Assembly: GCA_900544255.1 (NCBI GenBank)
Contig: UQUM01000031.1
Span: forward strand, 1 to 21,734
DNA length: 21,734 nt
Origin: an uncultured Sutterella sp.
GTDB taxonomy: Bacteria > Pseudomonadota > Gammaproteobacteria > Burkholderiales > Burkholderiaceae_F
Direction: 5' to 3'
Positions 1 to 8,155 of the stretch are shown in pieces; position 1 is the first letter of the stretch, and each line of letters begins with the position of its first letter. Made by a program: the position numbers and the translations under genes. Under the pieces are notes generated by a model, which had not been told where the DNA came from, did no database searches, and worked only from the letters and a program-made list of their open reading frames with translations.

Positions 1-178
1 AAATCGTGTGCATTTGATGCCGCCAATGTCCAATTTTTACGCGCGCATTTGTGTAAAAGCCACCCCGTCCTCCAACATCTCGGAATCCTGCCGTTGAAAT
101 CAATCGTTTTCGAACGAAACACCCCCGGATAAATCAGCATCGGCCGCTCTTTTTTCGTGCGGCCGATCCCAAAACAAG
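1..178. other. Leader region upstream of the pilus operon
   Basis: No convincing gene lies here. One plus-strand frame is open from the window edge to a TAA at 130-132 but its translation resembles nothing I know, so it could be the tail of an upstream gene or chance. I see no convincing -35/-10 pair. The only clear structure is the inverted repeat at 139-167. The promoter of the msh-type operon may lie here or further upstream, outside the window. Confidence 0.4.
139..167 (+). promoter_or_regulatory. Perfect 9-bp hairpin just before the mshI-like start
   Basis: ATCGGCCGC (139-147) is exactly complementary to GCGGCCGAT (159-167), with an 11-base T-rich loop. The right arm ends 11 bases before the ATG at 179, and no Shine-Dalgarno sequence stands between them. 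The T-run is in the loop, not after the stem, so this is not a standard intrinsic terminator on the plus strand. It could hinder or gate translation of the first operon gene, or be a symmetric protein-binding site. The structure is seen; the role is inferred. Confidence 0.45.
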
Positions 179-2056
179 ATGCCCAATTCCACCAACGAGG
201 AAACACTCGCCGCTTCGCAGCGCCTGCTCGACTACATTTCGGGTCAGCAAAAAAGCGCTCCGACCGTTGCGCCCGCCGCACCTGCGGCGGACAGCCGTCC
301 CCGGGTTTCCGAAAAGAAACCCGGGCGTTTTGCGCATCCCCTAAAGTCACTCTCCGAACCGTTTGCCCACCGGACGACGCCCACGATCGGCCTCGTCTAC
401 GACAGCGACGGCATTCTGCTGACGCGCACGCATCACCTGACGCTCGGAGAACCGTACCTCGAAAAACTCCGTTTCGTCCCCTACCCGGCAGGCACCGATG
501 CGACGAATCTGAAAGAGAGCGCCGCCTGTGCCGTTCGCGCACTGAAATCCTTTGCACCGGATTTCACCCGATGCCGCGTATGGGCGATGCTTGCAAAAGC
601 CGAACTCTCGCTTCTGACGCTTCCGCCCACGAAAACGGAAGAAGAGCGTGATGCCGTCGCGCTTCTGAAAGCCAGTCAGCAGACGAAATACGACGCGGCA
701 GATCTTTGCTTTGACTACCGTCTGCAGGAAAACGTCGTCAAGGGCGCCGACGTACACGCCGTCGGACTGATGAGCAGTCAGAAAACCCTTTCGGATCTCG
801 TCGCCGCTTTCAAGGAAAGCGGCGTAACGTTGGCGGGCGTCACGTCCACGAAACTTTCGCCCGCGATTCTTCTGCGTCCCGCATTCGGCCCGCAGCCGTG
901 GAACAGTTTCGCCACCCTGCATGTGTCGGACGACTGCAGCATCCTCTCCATCTTCTCGGGCGGCCGCATGGTGCAGCAGCGCACCATCAACTTCGGTCGT
1001 GCGCTCTTTTTGTCCAAGGTGACGGAACGCCTCGCTCTGCAGGACATGGGGCGCGACGTCAACACCGACAGCGGCCGCGCACGACTCCTGCACGCCGCAA
1101 ACACCCTTTTGGCGAACGATCACCCCACCGACGAGGAGCGGCAGCTTCTCGCGGATTCTCTGAACGACGGCACGCACCGCATGGTGAGTTACATTACGCG
1201 TACGGTGAATTACTACCAGCGCGTGGAAAAAGGACTCCCTTTGGAAGGCCTCATCGTCGTCGCGAGCCACGGGATTGAACAGGCGCTGCATGCCGAAATC
1301 GAACGTTCCTTAGGGATTACAAGCCTCCCGTATCTCTGTCCGATCGCCCGCTCCGCGGATGCCGAAGCCGCCATGCGCGCCATCACCGCCCAGTTCAAGT
1401 TTGCGGCGATGATCGACGCCATTGCGCTGGGGTTTGCGGACGACGAACGGATTCCGAACCTTCTGGAAACCCCGGACGTCCGGCGCACCAACCGCCGTTA
1501 CGCCTTGGTCAGAAAGGCCGCGGCGATCACCGTGGGCGTGCTTTCAGGCGTTCTCATTGCCGCCGGGCTTTATTTCGCCTGGGGGTGGAATGAAGCATCC
1601 TCAGACGCCGCCCTCAAAGAAAAGCAGTTGGCGGCGATCACAAAGCCCTTATCCCCCGCGATGCTCCGCAGCGAAGCCGCCAAACTCGCAAGTCTCGAAC
1701 GCGACGGCGCGGAACTTCTCAAAAAACGCCGGTTTGCGGCCCTCATGGCCGAAGTCGCGGCAATCCGCGGCGACGATATCTTCATTACAGGGATGACGTT
1801 GACGGATGCCGCCTCAGCCCCCGATGCCCGCAGCAACCGCCGCAACAACCGAAATAATGACGCGGCATCGTCCGGCCGACACGTTCTCACGATTTCCGCC
1901 GAACTCTTTCAGACACCGGCAGAACGGGAAACGGCGCTTGCGAATTTCTTAAATCAATTGGAAACCAGCATGAAGGACGCCGTCATCACCGTACGGCGTG
2001 ACGCCGGCACCTCCGGCGGCTTCCCTGTGGTGATCCGCATGGAAGGGAGTTTTTGA
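179..2056 (+). CDS. mshI: MshI/GspL-type pilus assembly protein (PilM-PilN-like in one chain)
   Basis: This 625-residue protein has a disordered Ala/Pro-rich N-terminus, then a cytoplasmic region (about 65-420) laid out like the actin-like fold of PilM, GspL and MshI. It has one membrane helix at about 446-468 and a periplasmic tail of about 155 residues like PilN or the GspL C-terminus. In MSHA and type II secretion, such proteins link the cytoplasmic assembly ATPase to the inner-membrane alignment complex. The tail holds a low-complexity Arg/Asn patch near residue 560. The stop TGA overlaps the next start (TGATG), so it heads a coupled series with the PilO-, PilP- and secretin-like genes. 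Family identity rests on layout and gene order more than on a signature motif. The ATG at 179 lacks an obvious ribosome binding site but has no better rival. Confidence 0.75.
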   Translation: MPNSTNEETLAASQRLLDYISGQQKSAPTVAPAAPAADSRPRVSEKKPGRFAHPLKSLSEPFAHRTTPTIGLVYDSDGILLTRTHHLTLGEPYLEKLRFVPYPAGTDATNLKESAACAVRALKSFAPDFTRCRVWAMLAKAELSLLTLPPTKTEEERDAVALLKASQQTKYDAADLCFDYRLQENVVKGADVHAVGLMSSQKTLSDLVAAFKESGVTLAGVTSTKLSPAILLRPAFGPQPWNSFATLHVSDDCSILSIFSGGRMVQQRTINFGRALFLSKVTERLALQDMGRDVNTDSGRARLLHAANTLLANDHPTDEERQLLADSLNDGTHRMVSYITRTVNYYQRVEKGLPLEGLIVVASHGIEQALHAEIERSLGITSLPYLCPIARSADAEAAMRAITAQFKFAAMIDAIALGFADDERIPNLLETPDVRRTNRRYALVRKAAAITVGVLSGVLIAAGLYFAWGWNEASSDAALKEKQLAAITKPLSPAMLRSEAAKLASLERDGAELLKKRRFAALMAEVAAIRGDDIFITGMTLTDAASAPDARSNRRNNRNNDAASSGRHVLTISAELFQTPAERETALANFLNQLETSMKDAVITVRRDAGTSGGFPVVIRMEGSF

Positions 2057-2604
2057 TGCAGGACAAAGTGAATCAATTCTTCCGCACCATTCCGGTGGCG
2101 AAAGCCGTGCTCCTTGCCGTCGTCTTTTTGTTGTCGGCGGCGTTTGCGGGCAGCTGCTGGTGGCTCAAGGCATCCGCAGAAAAAGACGCCGCAATAGCAG
2201 ACGACAAATTAAAGGCGCAGCAGACGCTCGCGCTTCCCTACGCGCGACTTTTGGAGCGGCAACGCTCTTTGACGGCGCTCGTCAAACGCACGCCCTCCAA
2301 ACCCATGCCCGCCGCCATCGCGGACTTAAACCTGGTCCTGGCTGAGGTCGCAAAAGAAGCGGGCCTGCCCGGCGCGCGGTTCGTGCCTGACGGCGTCTCG
2401 GTGGTGGGGAGCTCGTCGCTGCGCTTTACCGTCACCGCCGAAGGAAGCGCCGAAAACTTCCGACGGTTCCTTTTGGTGCTGAGTGATCAGAATTGGGTCT
2501 CGGATGTGAACAACGTGGACGTGAAATCCGGCACGCCCCTTCATACGCTTTCTGCCCGCTTTAATGCGACGTGCAGAGCCTTTCAGAAAGGGGCCGCCAA
2601 ATGA
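2056..2604 (+). CDS. mshJ: MshJ/PilO-like inner-membrane alignment protein
   Basis: This protein of 182 residues has a short cytoplasmic N-terminus, one membrane helix at about 15-37, a charged helical stretch, and a periplasmic alpha/beta domain, the layout of PilO/GspM/MshJ. Such proteins pair with PilN-type partners to form the inner-membrane ring that connects platform and secretin. The ATG at 2056 overlaps the upstream TGA by one base and has GGAAGGGAG at 2041-2049 as ribosome binding site. A TTG at 2053 could extend it by one residue and is less likely. Its own TGA overlaps the ATG of the next gene by four bases, implying translational coupling. The call depends on size, topology and position between the MshI- and MshK-like genes. 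Confidence 0.7.
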   Translation: MQDKVNQFFRTIPVAKAVLLAVVFLLSAAFAGSCWWLKASAEKDAAIADDKLKAQQTLALPYARLLERQRSLTALVKRTPSKPMPAAIADLNLVLAEVAKEAGLPGARFVPDGVSVVGSSSLRFTVTAEGSAENFRRFLLVLSDQNWVSDVNNVDVKSGTPLHTLSARFNATCRAFQKGAAK

Positions 2605-3125
2605 ATCCTCGTGAACAAAAACTTTTGGCGCTGATTCTGATCGTCTTAGCCTACGCCGCCTGCGACTATTTCTACCGCGCGGCCTCCGGGTTTGAAAACG
2701 ACAAAGGACTCACCGCCCAATCCCAAGACGCCGCTGCGGCCGTCTCCGCCATGACGAGCCAAGTGGCAAACCTTCCGTTGTCGGATTCCGGGCGCCGCCT
2801 TTTGAAACTGGCGAACAATCCGCTCACCGACGACCCGTTGGCGCCGCCCAGCGCGGCGATGCGCGCCACGGCCGTCTCGAATCTGCCGCACGTAACGTTA
2901 AGCGGCGTCATCAATATGGGGAACGTGAGTCTTGCCTTGATCGGCGGCGAAGAATTCGGTGTCGGCGACCAGATTCCCGAAACCGGCGAAACGGTGAAGG
3001 CGATCACGAACGACGCCGTCACGCTCTTCGCGCCGGATACGGGCTTAACCCGTACGCTCGAAGTCGAAGACACCGACCCCACGTTGTCGGATTTAACCAA
3101 CCGCCCGGCGCAGCCGACAATTTAA
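2601..3125 (+). CDS. mshK: MshK/PilP/GspC-like alignment protein
   Basis: This 174-residue protein has an N-terminal membrane helix (about 7-24), a flexible linker, and near residues 100-165 a small beta domain. The pattern there (VTLSGVINMGN, then a GVGDQIPETGETVKAI stretch and a final beta strand) is typical of the homology region of PilP/GspC. That domain contacts the first periplasmic domains of the secretin, so the protein should bridge the MshI/MshJ ring to MshL, which is encoded just downstream. The start at 2601 is chosen because it makes the ATGA overlap with the upstream stop and leaves the membrane helix at the very N-terminus. An upstream in-frame start at 2571 lies inside the previous gene. 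No cysteine lipobox is present, unlike PilP. Confidence 0.72.
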   Translation: MNPREQKLLALILIVLAYAACDYFYRAASGFENDKGLTAQSQDAAAAVSAMTSQVANLPLSDSGRRLLKLANNPLTDDPLAPPSAAMRATAVSNLPHVTLSGVINMGNVSLALIGGEEFGVGDQIPETGETVKAITNDAVTLFAPDTGLTRTLEVEDTDPTLSDLTNRPAQPTI

Positions 3126-3137
3126 AGGCTGCCCATT

Positions 3138-4727
3138 ATGATTATGATGAATTTCAAACCGGTTTTGGCCGTCACGCTCGCCGCCCTGATACTGTCGGGC
3201 TGCGCCACCCGCAACGCCAAAGACATTCCGAACGAATTCGCCGAACACTGGCAGCAGGAAGCCCGGGATCGCCAAGGCTATTCGCCGGCGCCCACGGATC
3301 TGCAGCCCGAACCGCGCGTTCTCCTGTCGCAGTCCGACGCTGCGCTGCAGGGTAAAGAAAAGGCGCTCCCCGGCCAACGCATCACGCTCAAACTTCAGAA
3401 TGCCGGCGTGGACGCGGTGTTGCGCGCGATGGCCAACGCCGCGGGGGTAAGCCTCATGATGGCCCCCGGCATCAAGGAAACGACGAGCATCAACGTCAAA
3501 AACGCCCGTTGGTCGGATGTGTTCCTCTCCATTTTGAATTCGAACGGCCTTGACTGGCAGTGGCAGGGCAACATCCTGCAGGTGGTGACGCTCGCGGAAA
3601 AGCAGCGCCTTACCGGGATGATGAACCTCAACAATCAGCTCGCCGAAGCCTATCAGGCGGCCTCCCACACGGGCCCCCTCTCGGTGCAGGTCGTGAACGT
3701 CCGATATTCCGACGCGAAGTCCCTCAAAGAAAGCCTTTCCAAATTCGTCACGCGCAACAAGGATGCCGTGATCGAAATCGACGAACACAACAACGCACTC
3801 ATTCTGCAGGGCACGGCGATTGAACAAAAGCGCATGCTGGCGCTGATCGACCATCTTGACCGGCCGCGGCCTCAGGTACTTTTGAAGGCCTACATCGTCG
3901 AAACGACGAAGGAAAAAGCGCGTGAACTCGGCATGCAGTGGGGCGGCAAATTCACGAACGGCTCACACACCACCTGGGGCGCGGGCGACGGGACGGCCTC
4001 ATCGGGTTCCTCCGGTTCCACCACCGCGTCCTCCGGTGTTGATCCCTCAAATTTCCGACTGGACTACAGCTCGCTCACGAACGCCGGGAGCGCGGGTTTG
4101 ATCGGCCTCACCCACGTCGGCACCCGCAACATTCTTGAAGCGCAGTTAAATCTCATGGAACGCGAAGGGGTATTGAACATTCTCTCTTCCCCCTCCATCA
4201 CCACGCTCGACAACAAGATGGCCTACACGGAAAACGGCGAAAAAGTGCCGTACGTGAGTAAGGACAGCGACGGGGACGACAACGTCAAATTCGAAGATGC
4301 GGTACTGCGTCTTGAGATGACTCCGAACGTGATTGACGCCTCGAACCTGAAGCTGAAGGTACTCATCAAGAAGGACGAAGTGGATTCGTCCCGAAGCGTG
4401 CAGGGGAACCCCTACATCGTGAAAAAGCAGACGGAAACGACGCTTCTCGCAAAAAGCGGTGAAACCATCGTCATTTCCGGCCTCACCAAAGAACGCGGTT
4501 CCCTCTCGGATGCGGGACTCCCGGGCCTTCGCGACGTTCCGGGCGGCAAATACGTCTTCGGTTCCACAAACCGCACGACGTCGATGGAAGAAGTGCTGAT
4601 CTTCATTACGCCTGAAATTCTCCCGACGCGCGAAGCCGGCAACCGAGCGGCGCGTCCTTTGTCGGCGTCGCCTGACGTCTTGGCCGAGCCCCCGCGCCGT
4701 CATCGCCGCCCTGCTGTGGAGGATTAA
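3138..4727 (+). CDS. mshL: MshL-type secretin, outer-membrane pilus channel (lipoprotein)
   Basis: This 529-residue protein starts with a lipoprotein signal ending LAALILSGC, with the lipidated cysteine at about residue 22. An STN-type short domain (about 75-150) follows, then an N1/NolW-type domain (about 180-255), then the secretin beta-barrel domain (about 320-500). The barrel domain contains the family hallmark region around GETIVISGLTKER and LPGLRDVPGGKYVFG. A Ser/Gly/Thr-rich linker of some 30 residues sits around residue 285. Secretins form multimeric gates through which the pilus passes the outer membrane. A secretin with its own lipid anchor may need no separate pilotin, and none is seen here. 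The ATG at 3138 has AAGG at 3125-3128; ATGs two or three codons later are possible. The next gene begins three bases after the stop. Confidence 0.93.
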   Translation: MIMMNFKPVLAVTLAALILSGCATRNAKDIPNEFAEHWQQEARDRQGYSPAPTDLQPEPRVLLSQSDAALQGKEKALPGQRITLKLQNAGVDAVLRAMANAAGVSLMMAPGIKETTSINVKNARWSDVFLSILNSNGLDWQWQGNILQVVTLAEKQRLTGMMNLNNQLAEAYQAASHTGPLSVQVVNVRYSDAKSLKESLSKFVTRNKDAVIEIDEHNNALILQGTAIEQKRMLALIDHLDRPRPQVLLKAYIVETTKEKARELGMQWGGKFTNGSHTTWGAGDGTASSGSSGSTTASSGVDPSNFRLDYSSLTNAGSAGLIGLTHVGTRNILEAQLNLMEREGVLNILSSPSITTLDNKMAYTENGEKVPYVSKDSDGDDNVKFEDAVLRLEMTPNVIDASNLKLKVLIKKDEVDSSRSVQGNPYIVKKQTETTLLAKSGETIVISGLTKERGSLSDAGLPGLRDVPGGKYVFGSTNRTTSMEEVLIFITPEILPTREAGNRAARPLSASPDVLAEPPRRHRRPAVED

Positions 4728-4730
4728 ACG

Positions 4731-6434
4731 ATGCCGAACAACGTACCGCGCTTTAATCGTTCGCCGCGCTTAGGGGAACAGCTCGTCTTAAAAGGCATTC
4801 TCACCGAAGAGGCTTTAGGGAACGCCTTGTCGGCCGCAAAAGCCGCCGACATGAAGTTGGGGGAATACTTGACGAGCCACGGCATCGTCCCGGAAGAAGA
4901 CATTCTGAAGGCCTTGTCCGAGCAGTTGAACTTCCCCCTTTACAACCCGGACGAATTTCCGCTCGACCCCCATCTGAAGGACTTGGTGCCGCAGGACGTG
5001 GCGCGCGAAAACCGCCTCGTGCCCCTTACCCTTGAAGGGGGAGTGCTGTACTGCGCGCTTCTTGATCCCAACAACTTCCGGGCTTTGGACACCGTCGAAG
5101 AAACCTGCCGCTGTCAGGTAGAACCCGTGCTCTGCACGAAGGCGGACTTCGTACGGCTTTTCAGCGCGGTCTACGGCGAATACAGCGCCTTCTCCGAAAT
5201 GCTGGGCGAAATCGACGCGGGCACGGCGCCCGACGCCGGTAGGGCGGACGAAGAGGTCATCACGAACGATGCCGTTGACGACGTCCCGGTCATTCGTCTC
5301 GTGAACCTCATCTTGTCTGAAGGCGTCAAAGTGGGCGCCAGCGACATTCACATCAATCCCGAAAAGACGACGGTGAACGTCCGTTATCGCGTGGAAGGGA
5401 TGCTCCGCAAAGCGTCCGAAGTCCCCCTGAAACTTGCCCCGTCCGTTGTGTCCCGCATCAAGATCATGGGCAACATGGACATTTCGGAAACGCGTCTGCC
5501 GCAAGACGGCCGCTTTACGATCAAGGTGGAAGGCCACGAAATCAACGTGCGTGTGTCTTCAATCCCCACGACCTACGGCGAAAACGTCGTCATGCGCCTC
5601 TTGGACATGAGTGCGCAACGCATTTATGAACTTCCGAAACTCGGCATGGGCCCCGAAGACTATGACCTCGTCACCCAAGCCGCTCACAAGCCCTACGGCA
5701 TGATTCTTTCCACCGGCCCCACGGGGAGCGGTAAGAGTTCGAGTCTGTACGCCATCATCAAATTGATAAACCGCGACGAAGTCAACATCATGACTTTGGA
5801 AGACCCGGTGGAATACCGTATGGCGGGTGTGCGTCAAGTGCAGTTAAACGTCAAGGCGGGGATGACCTTTTCGTCGGGGCTGCGCGCCATCCTGCGTCAG
5901 GATCCGGACATCCTGATGGTGGGCGAAATTCGTGACCGCGAAACTGCACAGATTGCCGTGCAGGCGGCTTTGACGGGACACTTGGTGTTGTCAACGCTTC
6001 ACACGAACGACGCCTTATCCGCCGTAAACCGTTTGGTCGATATGGGGGTCGAGCCCTACCTCGTCGCCTCCGTCCTTCTCTGTTCCTTTGCGCAGCGCTT
6101 GGTGCGCTGCGTGTGTCCGCACTGTCGGGAGCCGTATCAGCCCTCAACCGGGTTGCTGCATGTCTTTGGGCTCACCCCCGAAGACGGCCCCTTCTTTCAC
6201 GGGAAAGGCTGCCCCCGCTGCGGCGGCACGGGCTACATGGGGCGAACCGCCATTTTCGAAGTCTTCCCGATGTTGGACGAACTCCAGGAAATGGTCACGG
6301 CCGGCAAATCCAAGCAGGAAATCTACCGGCGAGCCCGAGAACTCGGAACCCGCACCATGACAGATGACGCGGCAAAGAAAATCCGAGCCGGCATCACCAC
6401 CGCGGAAGAAGCGATCCGCGTCACGGCGGCATAA
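4731..6434 (+). CDS. mshE: MshE-type pilus assembly ATPase with tandem cyclic-di-GMP-binding motif
   Basis: This 567-residue GspE/PilB-family hexameric ATPase powers pilus extension from the cytoplasmic face. Visible motifs are Walker A GPTGSGKSS (329-337), Asp box EDP (357-359), Walker B ILMVGEIRD (394-402), His box HLVLSTLHT (417-425) and a zinc-binding cysteine set C462, C465, C494, C497. Residues 13-36 and 42-65 form two 24-residue motifs split by exactly five residues, each with [RK]LGE..L...GI......L..AL. This is the signature of the MshEN cyclic-di-GMP-binding domain known from Vibrio MshE. The glutamine that ends the motif is kept in the second copy (Q65) but is alanine in the first (A36), so affinity may differ. 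It follows the secretin by three bases and precedes mshG by 15, as in an operon. Confidence 0.93.
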   Translation: MPNNVPRFNRSPRLGEQLVLKGILTEEALGNALSAAKAADMKLGEYLTSHGIVPEEDILKALSEQLNFPLYNPDEFPLDPHLKDLVPQDVARENRLVPLTLEGGVLYCALLDPNNFRALDTVEETCRCQVEPVLCTKADFVRLFSAVYGEYSAFSEMLGEIDAGTAPDAGRADEEVITNDAVDDVPVIRLVNLILSEGVKVGASDIHINPEKTTVNVRYRVEGMLRKASEVPLKLAPSVVSRIKIMGNMDISETRLPQDGRFTIKVEGHEINVRVSSIPTTYGENVVMRLLDMSAQRIYELPKLGMGPEDYDLVTQAAHKPYGMILSTGPTGSGKSSSLYAIIKLINRDEVNIMTLEDPVEYRMAGVRQVQLNVKAGMTFSSGLRAILRQDPDILMVGEIRDRETAQIAVQAALTGHLVLSTLHTNDALSAVNRLVDMGVEPYLVASVLLCSFAQRLVRCVCPHCREPYQPSTGLLHVFGLTPEDGPFFHGKGCPRCGGTGYMGRTAIFEVFPMLDELQEMVTAGKSKQEIYRRARELGTRTMTDDAAKKIRAGITTAEEAIRVTAA

Positions 6435-6449
6435 GCAGGCTGACACGCT

Positions 6450-7694
6450 ATGGCGACTTATAGTTATGAGGCGATCAATGCCGCGGGGAAACGCACCAAA
6501 GGGACGGTGGAAGCGGCGAACGCTGCGGAAGCCAAGGGGAAACTCCTGCAGTCGGGTTTGGCGGTTCTGAAACTTACGGCGACCGCGGGATCGGCGCCTT
6601 CTGCCGCCACGGACAAAGACGGCCCAACCCCGACCTTCAACTGGCGGCGTTTTTTCGAAAAGAAACTCCCCACTAGGGAACTCATTCTGTTTACGAAGCA
6701 GTTCCGTACGCTTTACACGGCGGGCATCACGCTGGACGACATTTTTGAGATTCTCGCGCGTCAGACCCAGCACAAAGCTTTTAAAGCCGTCATTGAAGAC
6801 ATGCGGCGCCGCGTGACGCAGGGCGAAAGCCTCAAACAGGCGTTTCAGGCGCATAAAAACATTTTCTCGCCCCTTTACTGCGCCATGATCGGCGCCGGAG
6901 AAGAATCGGGCGCATTGCCTGACGTCCTGGATCGCCTCACCTACATCATCGAACACGAAGAGATGACGAGGCAGAAGATCGCCTCCGCCACGCGCTACCC
7001 TAAGATGGTGGTGGCGGTGATGGCAGGCGCCTTTCTTATTTTGTTAAACGTCGTCATTCCGCAGTTTGCGTCCCTTTACGCCAACTCCAAAGTGGCGTTG
7101 CCCTGGCCCACGCAGGCAGCGATTACGTTGAACAAACTCTGCATGGAATGGTGGTGGATCATCGCCCTCATCGTCGCGGGGGGCGTCGTGGCGTACCAGC
7201 AGTTTATAAAAACGGAGCGCGGCATCCTTTGGCGCGATACGCTGTCTTTGAAGATTCCCATCATCGGTACCGTTCTCAAAAAATCCGCCATCGCGCGCTT
7301 TGCGGCCATTTTGTCCATCCTGCAGCGAAGCGGCATCTCCATCATCGACGCTATGTCGATTGTGTCGGAGACGGTGAACAACGCCTTCTTCAGCCGTCGT
7401 ATGGAGGAAGTGAAAGAAAAAATTCACTCGGGCGAAGGGGTAGCGACGGCCCTGACGGAAGTCGGGGGCTTCAGCCCGTTGGCCTTAAGCCTCATCACCG
7501 TAGGCGAAAACACTGGGAGTCTGGAAGAGATGTTGACTGAACTCTCCAAGCACTACGATACGGAAGTGAACCTTGCCGTGGATGAGCTGACCGAATGGAT
7601 CGGGCCCATTCTCATCATCGCGTTGGGTGCGGTGGTGTTGTTCTTCGCGTTGGCAATCTTCCTGCCGATGTGGGATTTGGTGAAGTTCGTGTAG
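6450..7694 (+). CDS. mshG: MshG/PilC/GspF-type inner-membrane platform protein
   Basis: This 414-residue protein has the expected PilC layout: a cytoplasmic N-terminal segment, then two repeats of the T2SF four-helix domain (about 75-200 and 275-400). Hydrophobic helices lie near 187-212, 232-253 and 383-410. The platform protein is turned by the assembly ATPase and feeds pilins from the membrane into the growing fibre. Its length matches the family. It follows the mshE-like gene by 15 bases, with a weak AGCAGG upstream. After its stop there is a 14-bp perfect palindrome and 759 bases without an intact gene, so it probably ends the first transcription unit. Confidence 0.93.
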   Translation: MATYSYEAINAAGKRTKGTVEAANAAEAKGKLLQSGLAVLKLTATAGSAPSAATDKDGPTPTFNWRRFFEKKLPTRELILFTKQFRTLYTAGITLDDIFEILARQTQHKAFKAVIEDMRRRVTQGESLKQAFQAHKNIFSPLYCAMIGAGEESGALPDVLDRLTYIIEHEEMTRQKIASATRYPKMVVAVMAGAFLILLNVVIPQFASLYANSKVALPWPTQAAITLNKLCMEWWWIIALIVAGGVVAYQQFIKTERGILWRDTLSLKIPIIGTVLKKSAIARFAAILSILQRSGISIIDAMSIVSETVNNAFFSRRMEEVKEKIHSGEGVATALTEVGGFSPLALSLITVGENTGSLEEMLTELSKHYDTEVNLAVDELTEWIGPILIIALGAVVLFFALAIFLPMWDLVKFV

Positions 7695-7705
7695 AACACG
7701 GCGGG

Positions 7706-7719
7706 ATTATCCGGATAAT
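7706..7719. repeat. 14-bp perfect palindrome after mshG-like gene
   Basis: ATTATCCGGATAAT is self-complementary with no spacer and begins 11 bases after the stop of the platform gene. It has no loop and no following T-run, so it is unlikely to be a terminator. An operator for a dimeric DNA-binding protein, or a chance or decayed mobile-element end, are possible. The symmetry is seen; any function is a guess. Confidence 0.35.
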
Positions 7720-7824
7720 TTAATGGTGGTGCTGATTACTGTTTCCCGATATAACCGGAAGCAGTGCGAATTGGACTGGACAGAGTCGTTCTCGAAAGCT
7801 TCTTGCCGAAGCACCTAAGAGTTC

Positions 7825-7850
7825 CTTCCGTCAGTTGTTCCCGACGGAAG
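7825..7850. repeat. 8-bp hairpin, CTTCCGTC/GACGGAAG
   Basis: The arms at 7825-7832 and 7843-7850 are exactly complementary around a 10-base loop. No T-run follows on either side, so it is not a standard intrinsic terminator. It may still act as a transcript-stabilising or attenuating structure downstream of the mshG-like gene. Confidence 0.3.
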
Positions 7851-7974
7851 ACGCGGCCCCGACGCTGAAAAGCGGAGGGTTTCAAACGACAAATCCCAGT
7901 GCAACAACACCGGGCCTTGTCATTTTTACGAGGTCACTGATGCTTAGCGGTATCCATTCCTCGTGCGAGGGCAT

Positions 7975-8110
7975 TATGCCACAAGCCATTGTTTTGGTGA
8001 TGTTATTCTCAACATTTATGTTGACGGAACGTCGCTATTGGCGGTCGTGGCGGTGGTTTTGCTCGGCACTGTATCCCGAAAAGTTCTCAGAAAGCTCAAA
8101 AAGCTGCTGA
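7975..8110 (+). pseudogene. Possible decayed type IV pilin fragment
   Basis: Pieces of a pilin N-terminus can be read here, but only by switching frames. One frame gives a hydrophobic VVAVVLLG stretch. A second gives PEKF. A third gives QKAQKAAE, matching the order LVLLG, PKFF and a helical KA.KAAE segment of the intact pilins at 8454 and 15300. No leader peptide with GFTLIE remains and no frame is open across the piece. Its place between mshG and the major pilin, where MSHA loci often hold mshF and mshB, supports a lost pilin gene. An open frame spans 7835-8110 but its product looks random. The evidence is suggestive, not firm. Confidence 0.28.
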
Positions 8111-8124
8111 AGTGATGTAACGGG

Positions 8125-8155
8125 GGCGGCGTCTCTGAAGTTCCGGAGCGCCGCC
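8125..8155. repeat. GC-rich hairpin downstream of the decayed pilin
   Basis: GGCGGCG (8125-8131) pairs with CGCCGCC (8149-8155) around a 17-base loop that itself allows a small CTC/GAG stem. Only a short TTTT run follows about eight bases later, so termination would be weak. It may be the relic of a terminator of the former pilin gene. Confidence 0.3.

Noticed and set aside
1..132. Open frame from the left edge as the end of an upstream gene
   Set aside because: Too short, two frames are open for much of it, and nothing recognisable is encoded.
347..1291. Long minus-strand frame opposite the mshI-like gene
   Set aside because: It mirrors the codon pattern of the plus-strand gene in GC-rich DNA and its product has no family features. 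Similar mirror frames opposite mshK/mshL, mshE, mshG, pilT and the TPR gene were dismissed likewise.
7835..8110. A 91-codon open frame in the gap after the platform gene
   Set aside because: Its translation has no family resemblance, no ribosome binding site and mixed pieces of pilin in other frames, so a decayed gene or chance is likelier than a coding gene.
8125..8155. GC-rich hairpin as an intrinsic terminator
   Set aside because: No T-run directly follows on either strand.
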